Of a stretch of DNA of 64,000 nucleotides, positions 34,680-47,469 are shown in pieces (the first letter of the stretch is position 1; the number at the start of each line of letters is the position of its first letter). Location: NCBI GenBank assembly GCA_039519185.1, contig CM076854.1:161997434-162061433 (forward strand), in the 5' to 3' direction. This DNA is from Astragalus membranaceus (lineage: Eukaryota; Streptophyta; Magnoliopsida; Fabales; Fabaceae). The translations under genes and the position numbers were made by a program. The notes beneath the pieces were generated by a model, which saw only the letters and a list, made by a program, of their open reading frames with translations, was not told where the DNA came from and ran no database searches.

Positions 34680-35800
34680 AAATGGGTGGGCCTGGCCTAG
34701 CGGGCCAAATAGCATATACAGGCTGGGTCGGACCAGCCCAAATTTCTAATGGGTTGCATATTTTATGGCCCAACCAGGCCTAACATCAACCCACCGGGCC
34801 ATGAGCCAGCGCAATGAGCCACAAACCTTTGACTTTTTTACCTTTTAAGCTAAAATATTCTGCAAAGATATGTTAAGAATTTTACAAACTTGCTGTTTTG
34901 CCTTGATAGGTAACCATAGCAACTCAATTACATCTAAAAGTAGATGCTGCATCCAAAAAATTACAGTAGAACAAGATTTAAAAAAGGAAAGAAGAAGATC
35001 AATAACTGTGTTATTGGATCATGTTTCTTCGCCTGAAAATAAGAACTTGAACAGAGGGATGAAAAGTGAAGAACTAAGCGTTGTAATGAGACCGAAATGC
35101 AACATAAGGGACAATGAATATGCTATTTCTTTCCAACACTATGTAGCGAACACACACAGTGAAGTGATGAAACAAAATAGTAAAGAGACAATGGAAATGC
35201 TATATATTTCACATATTTTCCATTAACTACCTATTAAACTAATATAAAATTGTAACAAAGCCGTATAAAAATTACCACTATTAAACTAATATAATTAAAC
35301 TAATATAAAATTGTAGCAAAGTCGTATAAAAATTACCATAGAAAAATTAATATAAAAGATAAAAACACTGAGATAGAAATGGCTATTATTATTTTATTAA
35401 ATACCTAAAAGATAACCTTCAACAATTTTTTTAAATCTAAATGATATATACTAGATTGATAAGGTGATATGATGTTTGTCGGTGAGGGCCTCTTGTCATG
35501 GCGGGTAAGCTAATTATGAGTGACTTACTTTTTCCAATTTTATTTATTTACATGAACCATCAATGCTTGCACACTTTCTTAACTTCGGTCAGTTTCGAGT
35601 TGTCATGGTTTACTAAAAAAAAACAAAAAAAAAAAAAATTGGGCCAGTCCAAAGCCCATGGGCAACCCCTGACCCATCCCAATTGTATGCTCAGACCAAT
35701 CGGGTCGGGCCAAAAACTTAGCGTTGTTTTTGGGCCTATGTTTTTAGAGCCCATCCCAACCAAAAAATCAGACCAAGTCGTGTGGTGGTGGCACTGTAAA
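34680..35800. mobile_element. Probable hAT-like non-autonomous element, borders incomplete
   Basis: The left edge TAGAGTTGTCAAATGGGTGG with GGCC-rich sequence, and a GGCC/CCCATCCC-rich stretch at 35640-35760, resemble hAT MITE ends. A matching right terminus and an 8-bp duplication were not found. A 118-codon ORF inside (34870-35226, plus) matches nothing I know. Confidence 0.4.
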
Positions 35801-36091
35801 CTGTAGTGGTTTCTGCTTGGGTGGAGGTTCAGTAGTGGAGACGACAGAGTTCTGATGGAGGTGGAGTTGGGGCTGACTTGGGTTTTTTGGGCTGATGGGT
35901 GTCGTAGATGATGAAGTAGGGTTGGGTGTGTATGGGGTAGAAAGGGATAGGGATTTAGGTCAGTAAGGGTAGTTTGGATATTTTGGGTAATTCAATAAAT
36001 TTTTGGGTGTATATATGAGATAGGAAAGTGGGGTGTAAGGTGGAAGACCCAAAGTAAAAACCCCAGACCCAAGTCTTTACCTAATTACCCC

Positions 36092-36868
36092 GGCTCATAC
36101 TTCGTACTACAACCCTCCCTCTACTCACTGGACACCCCCAATCCTGAAATATTCCCAAAATACCCTCACGTAGAACACACTCCCAAACGTCCCATCGCTG
36201 CGTTTTGGCTTGATTCGGTACTTTAGTACCGAACTGGTGGTACGGTACTAAAGTATCGAACCAATTCGATAGTAAAGTACCGAACACACCCAGCTCTTGC
36301 AAATTGCAATACGCATGGCATTTAGGCATTCTCTGCAGTATTTTTCAAAGAACATAATTAAACAAATAACAGACCAGCAACAATGGTTCAATCTCATCTT
36401 TATCCATTTCAATCTTCCCATTCTCCATAGAGATATTCAACAAAGAATCAAGATGATCAAAACAAGGATATAATTGAAAATAAAAACTGAGTTTAAAGGA
36501 ATTGAGTCTAAAGGGGATGTCTTGGGGAGGAGAGAGAGGCGGTGGGAGATTGATTGCAACTGCACGTGAAACAAAGACAAAGTTTTTCAATTGACCCATC
36601 AGTATGTTACTCACCTTGAACTGAACCGCACACAGAATGAAGGAAAGGGGTGTGTGGGGTGTCTGCAAACCTTAGCTCCGAAACTGTTAAAAACATTGCA
36701 AATGGGGTGTCTGCTTGGTTAAGACCTAAACTTCTGAACCGGTTCGGAAGTTTAGGTCTGAACTTTTGTAATCCCTGAAAAAAAAATGTTTCATTAATGA
36801 CATTTTTATCTTTTCGCATGGTTTGGGGATGTCTATTGAGTAGCTGAGGGCTGTACGAAGTATGACCC
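36092..36868. mobile_element. Mutator-like non-autonomous element with 9-bp target duplication
   Basis: Ends GGCTCATACTTCGTAC...GTACGAAGTATGACCC, flanked exactly by AATTACCCC (36083-36091 and 36869-36877). A palindromic patch of 'ggtactttagtaccgaac' lies at about 36217-36290. ORFs inside have no recognisable domain. Confidence 0.85.
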
Positions 36869-36903
36869 AATTACCCCAGACTAGCCCAATATAAAAAAAA
36901 CAA

Positions 36904-37189
36904 GGCTTAAATATGTTTTAGGCCCCTGCAAATATAGGGTGTTTTGGTTTAAGCCCCTGCAATTTTTTTTTTTTTGTTAAAAGCCCTTGCAAAATCAAAT
37001 ATTTTGTTATAAGCCCTTCTCAACATATCCAGCAATCATAGCATTCCATGTTAAGGCTAACATTTTAGTCATAGAATGGCTTATAACAAAAAATGTCATT
37101 TTACAAGGGCTTTTAACAATTTTTTTTTTTTTGCAGGGGCTTAAACCAAAACACATTATATTTGCAGGGGCTTAAAAGATATTTAAGCC
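36904..37189. mobile_element. 286-bp MITE with 9-bp target duplication, in the DONSON promoter
   Basis: Ends GGCTTAAATATG...GATATTTAAGCC with inverted 'gcaggggctta(aa)' subterminal repeats. Flanked by AAAAAACAA on both sides (36895-36903 and 37190-37198). The right end is 380 bp from the DONSON start codon. The arms are complementary over most of their length, so a transcript would fold back. Confidence 0.88.
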
Positions 37190-37568
37190 AAAAAACAATG
37201 GAAACGTAACTAACGGCGTCTCTAACGGCGTCTATACAAGAGTCAGGAGGGAAATCAAATATTTTCGTTTCAAAATGACAAAAACGCACATCAAATAAAA
37301 AATTCCTCTCGGTCCCGCTCACTTCGGCCCATTCATTCATTTCCCTCTTCCTTTGCTGCCGAACCTGGTACGACACCGCTCGCCATCGATTTGGGAAACT
37401 CGTGCTTCGCATTCAGGATATTAAATTGTTCCTCAATTCTGCAAGTTGCGATTTAGTTGAAGCTATTATGAATGCTTTTTATGTTTTCTAAATATATACG
37501 CCTAAAATCTTGAACGTGTATTTTGATAGATAAGAAGTACTTGCTGTGGCGGTGCTAAGTAACACAGA

Positions 37569-40500
37569 ATGGCACAAGTAGCCACTCCGAGTTCTATCCC
37601 TCCGAATTCTCATCGAATCCCCACGGGACCTCTAAAAGGTAGATCCATGGCTAAAAGAAAGACACCATCGGAACTTAGGGTAAGTTGCTTAGCTCCCGAT
37701 ATCAATTTATGTGTATTTTGGCTTCGATTCAAATGCTTCTTTTTGTTATCTTGTTTATTTATTGGAATCTTTAACAGAATTACAATGTAAATTTGTTATC
37801 AATGTTCAGGCATGATTCATATAGTCGATATACATTTGTTATGCAAATTTTACTAATCTAACAATTACTTCCTTTGTGCATTTCTTGGCTATGCTCTCTG
37901 GAGTATTGCAAGTATAAAGAACGCTAGATGTGATTGCCTTGAAATAAATTTTTTTCTGGACTTTATATTTGGGGTTGAATTGTACTTGTATATTTTCTGA
38001 TTAGTTGCATCTCAGTATTCATCACAGTGCACTACATCTTCTACTTTCTCATTTTGATTGAAATGGACTTTGTATGTTAATGCTCCCTATCCGTAAATAG
38101 CAGCATCAGTTCAATTCGAATTTCGAATAACCATTTCTTTACTTTCACGCGGAAAACATTTAATTGTGGTATAGGAAAAGTTTGATATCCATATTCTATA
38201 CATACTTGGCAGGGAGAGCAGTTGACGCGAGCAAATGTTGTGGACCTCACTGATGAATCTCAGCCTTCCTCAGCCGGTTCCATAAAGTAGGCTTCTTTTG
38301 CTTCTCTTTCAGTTTATCGTTTTATAATTTGCTGAGAGCTTGCTTCATTCATGTTTGCAGTGCCACTGAGGTGGATAGTGGAATTAAAAAATCAGGAATG
38401 TTCAGGGCCCCCAGGTACACTGGCACACGACTTGATGAAGTATTTGCTGCCAAAAAGTCCAGGTTTAGAACTGTATCTGGAAAGGAAAATGTAAAGGTTA
38501 GTATATTTTCCCAATTTATGACTAACATTTACTTTTTTCGGTTGACATCTTCATTAAACTATTGGTCTCGGGTTGTTAATGCTGTTGAGATTGATCAAAG
38601 TAACCTTGTTACTGTGTTCAGGAAAATCCATCTTTGGAGCAAACTAGTAATCTGAAGAATCTCTCAGTTTTTTCCACTTTGGAGGCTAAGAGACAGCAAG
38701 GAACTTCATGGTTTGTCTCATAACTTATGCATTTACTTGATTTTGCAGCTATGTTTTCCCTATGTTGATTCTATTCCCAATTTGTTGTCATCTCGGAAAG
38801 TTCCAGTGCTTCAGGAGAGGCTAGCAAAGATGGTGTATTACACGCTTGTCAAACAAATGAAAAGTCTGGCGAAAGAAAGTTTCTGAATGTTGCTGAGCTT
38901 TCCTCAGCTGCCGATGGATCTTCTGCTTCAGCAGAAACTATTGACATGGTATACAATGGCAGCGATTGACCTTTTTTTTTATCTCTGTTTACCTTCATTT
39001 CAAATCTTGTAGGCTGTGCATCAAAAATAAATTATTACTCAAAAAAATTTATAGGGCAAAGCATTGAAAGGACTAGCCACACTTGAGCCACGTGTTGATA
39101 ATGGCTTAGCTGCTGATTCATCTGAAAGACGCGGAGATTCGGCAACAACCATTGCAGGAAGTTTCTTCTCAGAATTTCATGTACCTGGCCAGAAGGCTCC
39201 TTTGGATCTTACACTAAAAACCAGTATGCGAATAGTATCATCCTCTTCAGTCAATTGGTGAGTTCCTAAGATTGACTAATATATTGGCATCAGGACTTGT
39301 AGGAATAAGACTTACTGGAGTGAATTGAAAGAGCAAGGTGTTTCTAAGTTTCCTTGATGCCTCCATAGTTTATAGTTTATTAAAGATCAAATAATTTAAT
39401 TGTTTTACTAGATCCGATTTTTCAGTACTTGAATCAGCGGAGCAAGATATTGCTTACCTAACTCTTCTCTTTCTATTATAGTAACCATGATATGTTAATA
39501 TTTCATGGTTCTTGCATAGAATTCTGTTTTGTTTACACAGAACAGTTTTTGCATATACATCAATACTTGAACAGGAAACCAGACTCTACAGTCCATCTCT
39601 GTTATGTAGTTGACGCACTGTCCTATTTTTTTGATTTGTCTGGATTTTTTATTGCCTGATTACTTTGGTATCAACTATCCTCGTTGCACATTATTTTGTA
39701 TAAAAGCCATTATTACCAAATTTCATGGCACTAAGGTTCAGTTATGCGTGGTAAATGGTAACATGCCTCAGTTAACCTTCCAGCACTATCCTTTCAGGAA
39801 TGAAAATATGAGAGGCTCCCAGGGCTTTAAAATTTTGCATTCATGGATGTATCCCCAATCTGTTCTACCACCTTCTCTCATATCAGTGCTGAGCTCATCA
39901 ACATCAGAAGGAGGTTGTCAAGCAGCTTTCAATTAATTTCTAGTTTCTTTGTCATTATCCTTTCTCTATCTTCCTTAAGTCCCATTTTCCCTTTTTATGA
40001 AATAGAATTGGAGTTCTTAAGGAAACGACAAGGAGCTTGGGAAGAGTCTTTTCGGGACCTCTATTACATGCTTCGAAAGAACACGTGTGGCCTCTTTTAT
40101 GGTAATTTATACATGACCATCATTCCTTTATCCGATGGAATTGTTTTGAATATAGAAATTTGTTTATAGCATGCCTTTTCTATTGCATTTTCTCTTCTGA
40201 TTTTTCACTAGTCGTTACAGTTGTGATTTGTAATTGTAGTTTAGGTCATGACCATCATCCTTCCATATACTAAATATAAAGCACATTAGTGCTTGCACGA
40301 CCCAAGGTTTAATCCATTTATCAATATAAGATGCTAGAACCAGTATCCTTGGTTCTATAGGTAGGTGACAATCTAAGTACATTATCCTTGTCCCATAATC
40401 CATTTCTTCATGCTAGATCCAAGCACATGGAATTGGACATATATTTTGTTAGATAGAAGGCACTCAACAAAAGGCTAAATGTCAGTCACATTCTAACCAC

Positions 40501-43500
40501 TAGTATCCTCATAGTTTAACTAAAGCCATCACCCACTTATGATTTGCAGCTCAAAAAGACAAACCCATAATGTTGGATGATTCATATTTAATCACCATGT
40601 GTTTGAGGGGATAATGTTACAGTGTAGTAATGTAGTTTCTGATATGTGTATTTATGCCCTTGGTAATTTGTGCAGCCTTTTCCGTATTTAGGCTTAGAGA
40701 TTATTTAGTTTGTTATTAATAGAATTCTGTGACTAATCAGTAATCAGTTAGTTAAGAAGGCAGTTATGCCCATCTATAACAGTGTGTTCTCCAAATTCTA
40801 TATCTACACTTTCCTTTATGTTCTTTCTAGTTTCTCCCATTTTCTAACTTCAAACCAAACCGGGTGAACGGATTGAAGGAGAGAGCTCCCCTGTCTTATG
40901 TTGTTAAGTAGATTAAATGCTTGCACCGGTTGTAATTCATATTTAGTACATGGGATTTGAGAATCCCTTAAAATTTATGGTCTAGATGAATTTGTTGTTT
41001 CACTTGTATTGCATAACTTGTTAAGAAGGGGAAGTTAAAACTATGCTTAATTTTACAAATTAACGTGGAAAGTGAAAGTAAATCTATAACGTTTATTTTT
41101 TGGTGGGGAGGTAGAAGTTTTTTTTTTTGGCGAAATGAACAATTAATGATGAAAATTCACGTGTTTCTTTTATCAGTGTAGGCCTATGTTATTATTACTG
41201 CAGACTTAGTTTTGCTATTTTTTGAATTGCCCATTTTCATCATGCATTATACACACGATTATTTAGTTATAGAGAAACATTTGATGAGACTTTGTTGGAT
41301 TTTTCCCTCTTCTGTACTCTAGTTTGCATTTCCCAGTTTGTGGTGATGTTCACTGGTGGTACTGGTGATGGCTCTGGGAAATCCAAATGCTCGTGCAATG
41401 CTTATATGTCTCAGTCAACCCGAGGTTTGAGATCATTGTTAAGACAGCATGTAAGTTGTACTCATGTATCATCTGTTCTGTGCTGGTTATTTAAGAGCTA
41501 CTGATCACCTAGTATCACACACAGCGAAAAAGATCGTTCTTTTTTGTATTGTTTGCTTAAGTTTAAAATAATATTTCATTGATGATATATTTCTAGGATT
41601 TGTTTTTGTGTAAGTGTAGTAGGTATTAGGTTTTTTATTTCTTTCTTATCAACTTTTTGTCAATAAGTAGCCTTATTTTAGCTTTCGGATTCAATTTGAG
41701 TGAGTTTTTCAATAGATCCTGGCAGGAAGCATGCAACCCAACCAGGGATGTTCTTTTCTGGACTTAGTTTTATGCCTTTTTTTGATAAACTTAGTTCTAT
41801 GACTTTGACTACTAACATTTCTAACTTCACAAAATAGGCTAGCATTATGGCTCTATCGTGTTGGGCCTTAGAGCATTTGGGGTCAATAGCGAGTAATGAT
41901 GTTTGCAGTTTTTTAATAAGTACTGATGTTTGTTAGGGTTTTATTGCACGTTGCTTAATGCTAGAGCTTCCATTGCCCCCAATGAGGTTTTACACTCACA
42001 GGAATTTTCTCATTAATTTGTACTCGGCATTTGGAGATTGGATTTAACGTTTGTCGTATACCTTCTTGACTAGGATCTTTGTTTCTCTATGCCTCTTTGC
42101 CGTTCAAAAGTGGAGCAAGTCACCACCGAGGATTTGGTTGAGCTATCAGAGATAGAGAAGCAAAACTTGGGGCAGGTTTGTATGTATATGTTATATTATA
42201 TAGCATTTGTTTTTCCTTGGGATGTCTTTGTCTATGATCGTGGTGAAGAATTCCCTTGCGCTCATCTCTTTGTGATTCTTTTAATAAATATGTACTGAAA
42301 ACTGAAATAAAATATCTCTGTTGTCTCCTAATTAGTATTAACTGAACTATTTGTGGTGTGAATTCTGCCTGTAAAATATTTTTGCATTGTCCTTTAAGTA
42401 TATGTTGTATCATTGGATAATAGTGAATATTTTTTTTTTGGCCTTTAGATAATAGTGAATATGTCACTTCACATGATTTTTTTTACACGTATACTACCGT
42501 GAGCTCAGCTTGTTGATTTAAGAAAATTTCAAACCAGTTATTTACATGCACTTCTTGCCTTTTCTCATGTTAATAGTTGATTATTACATTTTTAAAGTCT
42601 ATCACAACTCCAGCACCTAATTTAAGTCTTATTTATATGATTTTTATTGATTAGTGCTTTTTATTTGGAAAAATGCAGACCTAATTTAAGTCTTATTTAT
42701 ATGATTTTTATTGATTAGTGCTTTTTATTTGGAAAAATGCAGACCCGAGGATCAGTGTCATTCTCTGATGTCGATAATAGCCCAGAATCTTTACTGTTTT
42801 TTAGTGGCAACTACAATGTGCATGGTTTATATGAGCTACTACTACATTACAGGTAACTAAAGCTTCCTATCTTGTTTCCATGCTTCATTGACTTAGATTT
42901 GTTTGAGGTTTACTCTTATTTTAATCTTTGTTGCTGACTAACTTCTATTGTCTGCACTTTGTAGAACTCTCTTGACCTCACTTTCAGGTGTGGACGTACC
43001 TCTCTTGTGCTCTCCTGTTCCATTTCAAAATGCTGCTTTGACTTCTCCTAATGTATGGGATGTGTCCTTAACTTCTTTTCTTTCTTTCCTTTTATTCTTT
43101 CCATGTGTTTCTGCAATTTGTCGTTTTAAGTAAATTATTTAACTCTTACATCAATCCCTTTATCCATTGCCTGAAAATTAGAATCTGTCTGTCCTGTTTG
43201 TTTAAAGCTACTTTTGTTGTTTTTCTTTTTCTAGCTATTTAAATAATACATGTTGGAATCTATATTCTTCTCTTTCTCAGATTAAATGCATGGAGATGAG
43301 AAGAGCTGGAGATATTGCTGCCTCTGATAATGGGTCTATTTGGAAAGATAGTGAGTCTGCAAAAGGATCATCAGATGGCTCTTTCTGTAGCATTGAAATT
43401 AAGGATACGCTTCTTCCACCTTGGATTATTTGTGCTGCATGTGCATTGATGGGCTCTGAAGGAAGAAGCTTCGAGGCAAGGTATGAGTAGCCTTTGCTTG

Positions 43501-44531
43501 TTTATACAACGTTCCCTCTCTTCCTTTATAATAGTTGTTTAAGGTTTGTCTACGTCAACCAAGGAATCCAATTTTCATACAGGTTTTTTCCTGTCATACC
43601 CGTATGTGAAATCCTTTCACTATCTCACGATTCACCGCACTTGTTTATTCTCTCTGCATTAAATTGTCTCTCCACCGTACGAATTTCTTTCATTATTAGT
43701 AACACTTTTTACCCTCTCTGGGCAATACTTCTAAAAAGAAACTCACCACTGAGCGCATATAAATATACACATTTATTACGCCGTTCCCTATTTCATCAAG
43801 TAATACTCCATTTTTGTTGCTATATATTCCGAAAAAAATCATTTTATTCATAAAAAAAGAAGTTTATAATAATGATAACAATACACTTTTTTAGCAATAA
43901 CACTAAATTTGTCATGTTGATATACTTATGAAATGTAAGGTCACGTTAATACAGTCTTAGTAACCGATATTTTTCTTAAAAGTAATGGCAAAAATATTAA
44001 TGACAACACTGGTTCAAGTGATCCCAAACAAAATGATAGAATTTACACCAATTACACGAGCTTGAGATATTTTTGTGTGTAGCTCAAGCTCAGATACATT
44101 GAGCTTATCCTTCGTAGTAGCACTTCATTGTGTTAAGCTGCCAAGTATTCTGACTCAACATTGAGCTGAACTAAATCATTAGCATTTCATGAGCATTTTA
44201 TGCTGAGACTTGAGATGTTATGGATTTCTGTTGACACCATCCAATTGAAACTAGTTGCTCCTTACCTAGTTATTTGATACCTGAATGATGTTTGGTTTAT
44301 CTTGTGACTTACAGTTTTGTGACGGAACCCAGCTCAATTGGCCTGAATGTTGCTTTGAAATCAACTTGTGAGAAGTCGGAATCCAAAGCTGCCAGCAATG
44401 AAGGCCTTCGGGATTGCAGTAGCACATTTGGCATTTCAGAAGCCATAGTCACGTCTTCCCTATGTTCATGTACTCTAAAATGTATAAAGTATTGTGAAGG
44501 CTCTTATACAGCATCTCTATCGCCTGTATAA
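37569..44531 (+). CDS. DONSON: DONSON homologue (downstream neighbour of SON)
   Basis: Fourteen exons: 37569-37679, 38213-38286, 38361-38496, 38622-38710, 38807-38948, 39055-39257, 39798-39913, 40006-40101, 41323-41450, 42074-42175, 42743-42852, 42965-43052, 43281-43480, 44315-44531. GT/AG borders, 1812 nt, 603 aa. Conserved segments: KRKTPSELRGEQLTRANVVD, PGQKAPLDLTLKTSMR, LHSWMYPQSVLPPSLISVLS, RDLYYMLRKN, VVMFTGGTGDGSGK, SMPLCRSKVEQ, LTSLSGVDVPLLCSPVPFQN, LPPWIICAACALMGSEGRS and SFVTEPSSIGLNVALKSTCE. In animals DONSON is a nuclear protein that helps load the replicative helicase and protects forks; the plant role is inferred. The disordered N-terminus is normal for the family. Exon 7 is the one uncertain point: the acceptor at 39797 keeps frame but drops residues other plants have. 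Convergent with the PPR gene, 817 bp between stops. Confidence 0.9.
42615..42742 (+). repeat. 64-bp tandem duplication over the 3' splice site of DONSON exon 11
   Basis: The unit starting 'acctaatttaag' and ending 'ggaaaaatgcag' occurs twice (42615-42678, 42679-42742), so the intron has two equal acceptors. Only the second joins exon 11 cleanly; the first would add 64 nt with an in-frame stop. Confidence 0.9.
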
Positions 44532-45348
44532 TCCTATCAAAAAATTTACTTATTTTCGTCTATGCCTAATTTATTTAAATGCTTACCCTTCCGTTTGCCC
44601 TCCAGAAAATGGAAAGCATGGACTCTTATATCTTTGAATCCAAAACTGAAGGAGAGCATGTTGTTGCCTACTATGTATTTGTAATGTCTACGCCCAATGT
44701 GAATTCTATCAATTGTTGCATTTTGAATACTTCATTACGGACTACTTCTTGGGTCTGCATTCCTTCACCACTTTCTTCCTCTACACTACATCCTCTATAA
44801 TTTTGAATACTTAATTTAGGATCGCAAAGCTTTAACTTTGCGAGGGGAAATACATCATTACCAGCCATTGTAGTCCTAGGCATAGGGATATGTAATTATC
44901 ATATTGCATCGAGTTATACCACGAAATACTTTCTTGCTTGAGCAGTGCTTAACATCTTGTTCATTTATGAATTGAAGAATAGCATACGAGTCTTATTTGG
45001 ACTTGCTTCTTGTTTATGTGAGTTTCTTTTTGGCCAAATGTTTATGGGAGTTTCTAACTGGAACTTCTTAACAAGTTTAAAATTGTATCCGTTGATCCAA
45101 TACACATGATTAGACCTGAGGCAAACAGAGGCACAACATGGACCACTACATTCTGTTCCATTAATAAACGAGGTAAACCATTTTGGTAAACCATTCTGTC
45201 CCAACTATTTTAAAAAATCAATTTGATGAATCTCGTTATTCATTTATGTAATTTTTAGAATACTATTCTTTTCTAGTTCATCTCACATATGTAATGCATC
45301 TCTGAAACCTAAACTCAAGACCCCAAGAAATTGCAATCTCTCTCCGTC
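44532..45348. other. Convergent intergenic region, DONSON and PPR 3' ends
   Basis: Must contain both 3' untranslated regions and polyadenylation signals. No repeat or gene recognised. Short ORFs on both strands look incidental. Confidence 0.5.
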
Positions 45349-47199
45349 TCACCAGTAATCCATACAAGAACACACACCATTTTTAAAATGATGGAATCGG
45401 TTTCTATCTCTCACAATCAGCTCTACTTCGAAAACTTTCGAGATAAGCTTGGTAGCTGTGTGACAATCTTCACAAACACGCAAGTTTTTCACAATTCGAA
45501 TTGGTGTAGGAGCTTTAATCTTCATAATTCCATAGGCAATGGCCAGCTTCTCACTATGCCTTTGAAGTGCATCTTCCTTCTCCTCTTCATCTATGTCAAA
45601 CAATGCCTCATTTGTATTTCCAATGTACCCTGCTAATTTTATTTTTTGGAGAATGTCATCCCACGTTCTTTCTATTTTTTCTATTTCTGGGTGTGTTTTG
45701 TCTCCAATTGTGAATTCGTGAATTTTTCCATGTATCTCAATTAGACTATATCCAGGTGGCTTTCTAACCCCTTTTTCCTTCATCAGTCCTCTTAGGATAG
45801 TAACCTCTTTCCACTTGTTTGTGCGAGCATACAAGTTGGATAGCAACACATAATAACCACTGTGTTCTGGTTTCATCTGGATCAAAATCTTTCCCACCCT
45901 CTCCCCAACTTCTACATTTCTATGAATCCTGCAAGCCCCTAACAATGCTCCCCATATTGGAGCATTAGGCTTTACAGACATCTCAAGTATAAATTTCTCT
46001 GCTTCCTCCAATTTTCCTGCCCTTCCAAGAAGGTCAACCATACATCCATAATGCTCCAATCTTGGCTCCACCCCATAATATCTTTTCATGCTATCAAATA
46101 TTTCCATACCCCTTTCTACCAACCCTCCATGACTGCAAGCTGCCAAAACTGCAGTAAATGTAATATCTCTAGGAACTATCCCAGTAATCACCATTTCTGA
46201 AAAATACTCTAGTGCCTTCTCTGCATAACCATGCATGGCTAGTCCAGCAATCAAAGCTGTCCAACAAAGTGCATCCTTTTCTTTCAACAACTCAAAAACT
46301 CGAATAGCTTTCTCAACACTCCCACATCTTGCATACATGTCAACAACAGCTGTCCCAAGAATCACATTCAAAGTCAAGTTATTTCTCATCACATATTCAT
46401 AAGCATTTTCCCCCATTGCAAGTGCCCCTAAATGAGCACAAGAAGATATCACACCCACCATAACAACCTCATTAGCCACCACCCCTTTTGCCTGAAGAAC
46501 CCCAAACAACTCAACTGCTTTATCAAAACAACCATTCTTAGCATATCCACTAATCATAGTACTCCAAGTCACCAAATTCTTCTCTGGCATTTTATCAAAC
46601 ACTTTACGTGCAGATTCAACATCACCACATTTATGATAACCCGCAATCATGCAAGTCCATGATACAATATCAACACGATACATCCTCATAAAAACCCCCT
46701 TTGCAGCCTTCATATCCCCCACAGAACCATACATATGAAGAAGAGCGTGCTGCACATAACAATCACGTTGAAACCCATACTTAATAATTTGACCATGCAC
46801 TTGCATGCCCATTGCTAAAGACTCAACCTTTACACACGCCTTAAGCAAAAAAGGGTGAGTAATGTTATCAGGTAAAAGACCATTGCGTTGCGCGTGCGTG
46901 TAATAGTGAAAAGAATTAATTGGGTTTTTTTGGGCGGTGGAAAAGCCGCGGATAAGCGCGTTGTAGATGAAGATGTTGGGATTGTGAATTTGGGAGAAGA
47001 GCTTTATGGCGTAATTCAGCAAATTTAGTTTGTCTATGCAGAAAGTAATAATGCGACTGGCAGCAAACACGTCGAAGAAGAGATGGGTTCTTAGTATATG
47101 GGCATGGAAGATCTTGAGGTTTCGAATATCGGAGCATTGCTCTAGTAGCACAAGCTTGGGATTCTTCAACCTCAATGTTTGCAGAATTGAGTTACTCAT
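45349..47199 (-). CDS. DYW-class pentatricopeptide repeat protein, At5g06540-like
   Basis: Intronless, 616 aa, as usual for plant PLS-class PPR genes. Tandem P, L and S repeats fill about residues 50-440 (VSWTCMIAGYHKCGDVESAR, VTWSTMISGYAKNGCFDKAV, FTAVLAACSHGGLVERGMEI). Then come the E/E+ motifs with the PG box (KPPGYSLIEIHGKIHEF) and a complete DYW domain: HSE 548-550, CEDC 576-579, HH 603-604, CSC 610-612 and terminal DYW. This is the zinc-dependent cytidine deaminase fold used in C-to-U editing of plastid or mitochondrial RNA. Targeting is not obvious from the N-terminus. The start MSNSILQTLRLKNPKL matches the remembered start of At5g06540, the closest homologue. No frame break. Arabidopsis At5g06540 lies next to ABCG22 (At5g06530). 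Confidence 0.93.
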   Translation of the reverse strand: MSNSILQTLRLKNPKLVLLEQCSDIRNLKIFHAHILRTHLFFDVFAASRIITFCIDKLNLLNYAIKLFSQIHNPNIFIYNALIRGFSTAQKNPINSFHYYTHAQRNGLLPDNITHPFLLKACVKVESLAMGMQVHGQIIKYGFQRDCYVQHALLHMYGSVGDMKAAKGVFMRMYRVDIVSWTCMIAGYHKCGDVESARKVFDKMPEKNLVTWSTMISGYAKNGCFDKAVELFGVLQAKGVVANEVVMVGVISSCAHLGALAMGENAYEYVMRNNLTLNVILGTAVVDMYARCGSVEKAIRVFELLKEKDALCWTALIAGLAMHGYAEKALEYFSEMVITGIVPRDITFTAVLAACSHGGLVERGMEIFDSMKRYYGVEPRLEHYGCMVDLLGRAGKLEEAEKFILEMSVKPNAPIWGALLGACRIHRNVEVGERVGKILIQMKPEHSGYYVLLSNLYARTNKWKEVTILRGLMKEKGVRKPPGYSLIEIHGKIHEFTIGDKTHPEIEKIERTWDDILQKIKLAGYIGNTNEALFDIDEEEKEDALQRHSEKLAIAYGIMKIKAPTPIRIVKNLRVCEDCHTATKLISKVFEVELIVRDRNRFHHFKNGVCSCMDYW

Positions 47200-47469
47200 T
47201 TTCTAATAGAGGATTCTCCATGCTTAAAGATTTGTTATTGGGGAAGCAAAATCGAATTGGCATTCAAATTGGAAACTGGATTCAATTTCGTGTATAGCAA
47301 TAACAAGACTGCAAAATTGATGTTGTGCTTTTTATTAGTTTCGTTCAAATACGCATTTATATATGAATCGGTTAAATTGTTTTGTGTCATGTCACCACAA
47401 TTAAACGTGTTAGAATTGAAACTAGTTTTATTACCAAAAAAAGAAAAAAGAAATGAAACTAGTGTTAGT

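Noticed and set aside
34870..35226. 118-codon plus-strand ORF
   Set aside because: No recognisable motif; lies in a probable hAT-like element in AT-rich DNA. Kept as unknown rather than called a gene.
40610..40870. Possible solo LTR of a Copia element in DONSON intron 8
   Set aside because: A TGTTA start and internal 'tataacag' are suggestive, but no matching end or target duplication was found.
44292..44531. Independent small ORF
   Set aside because: It is the last exon of DONSON plus intron sequence.
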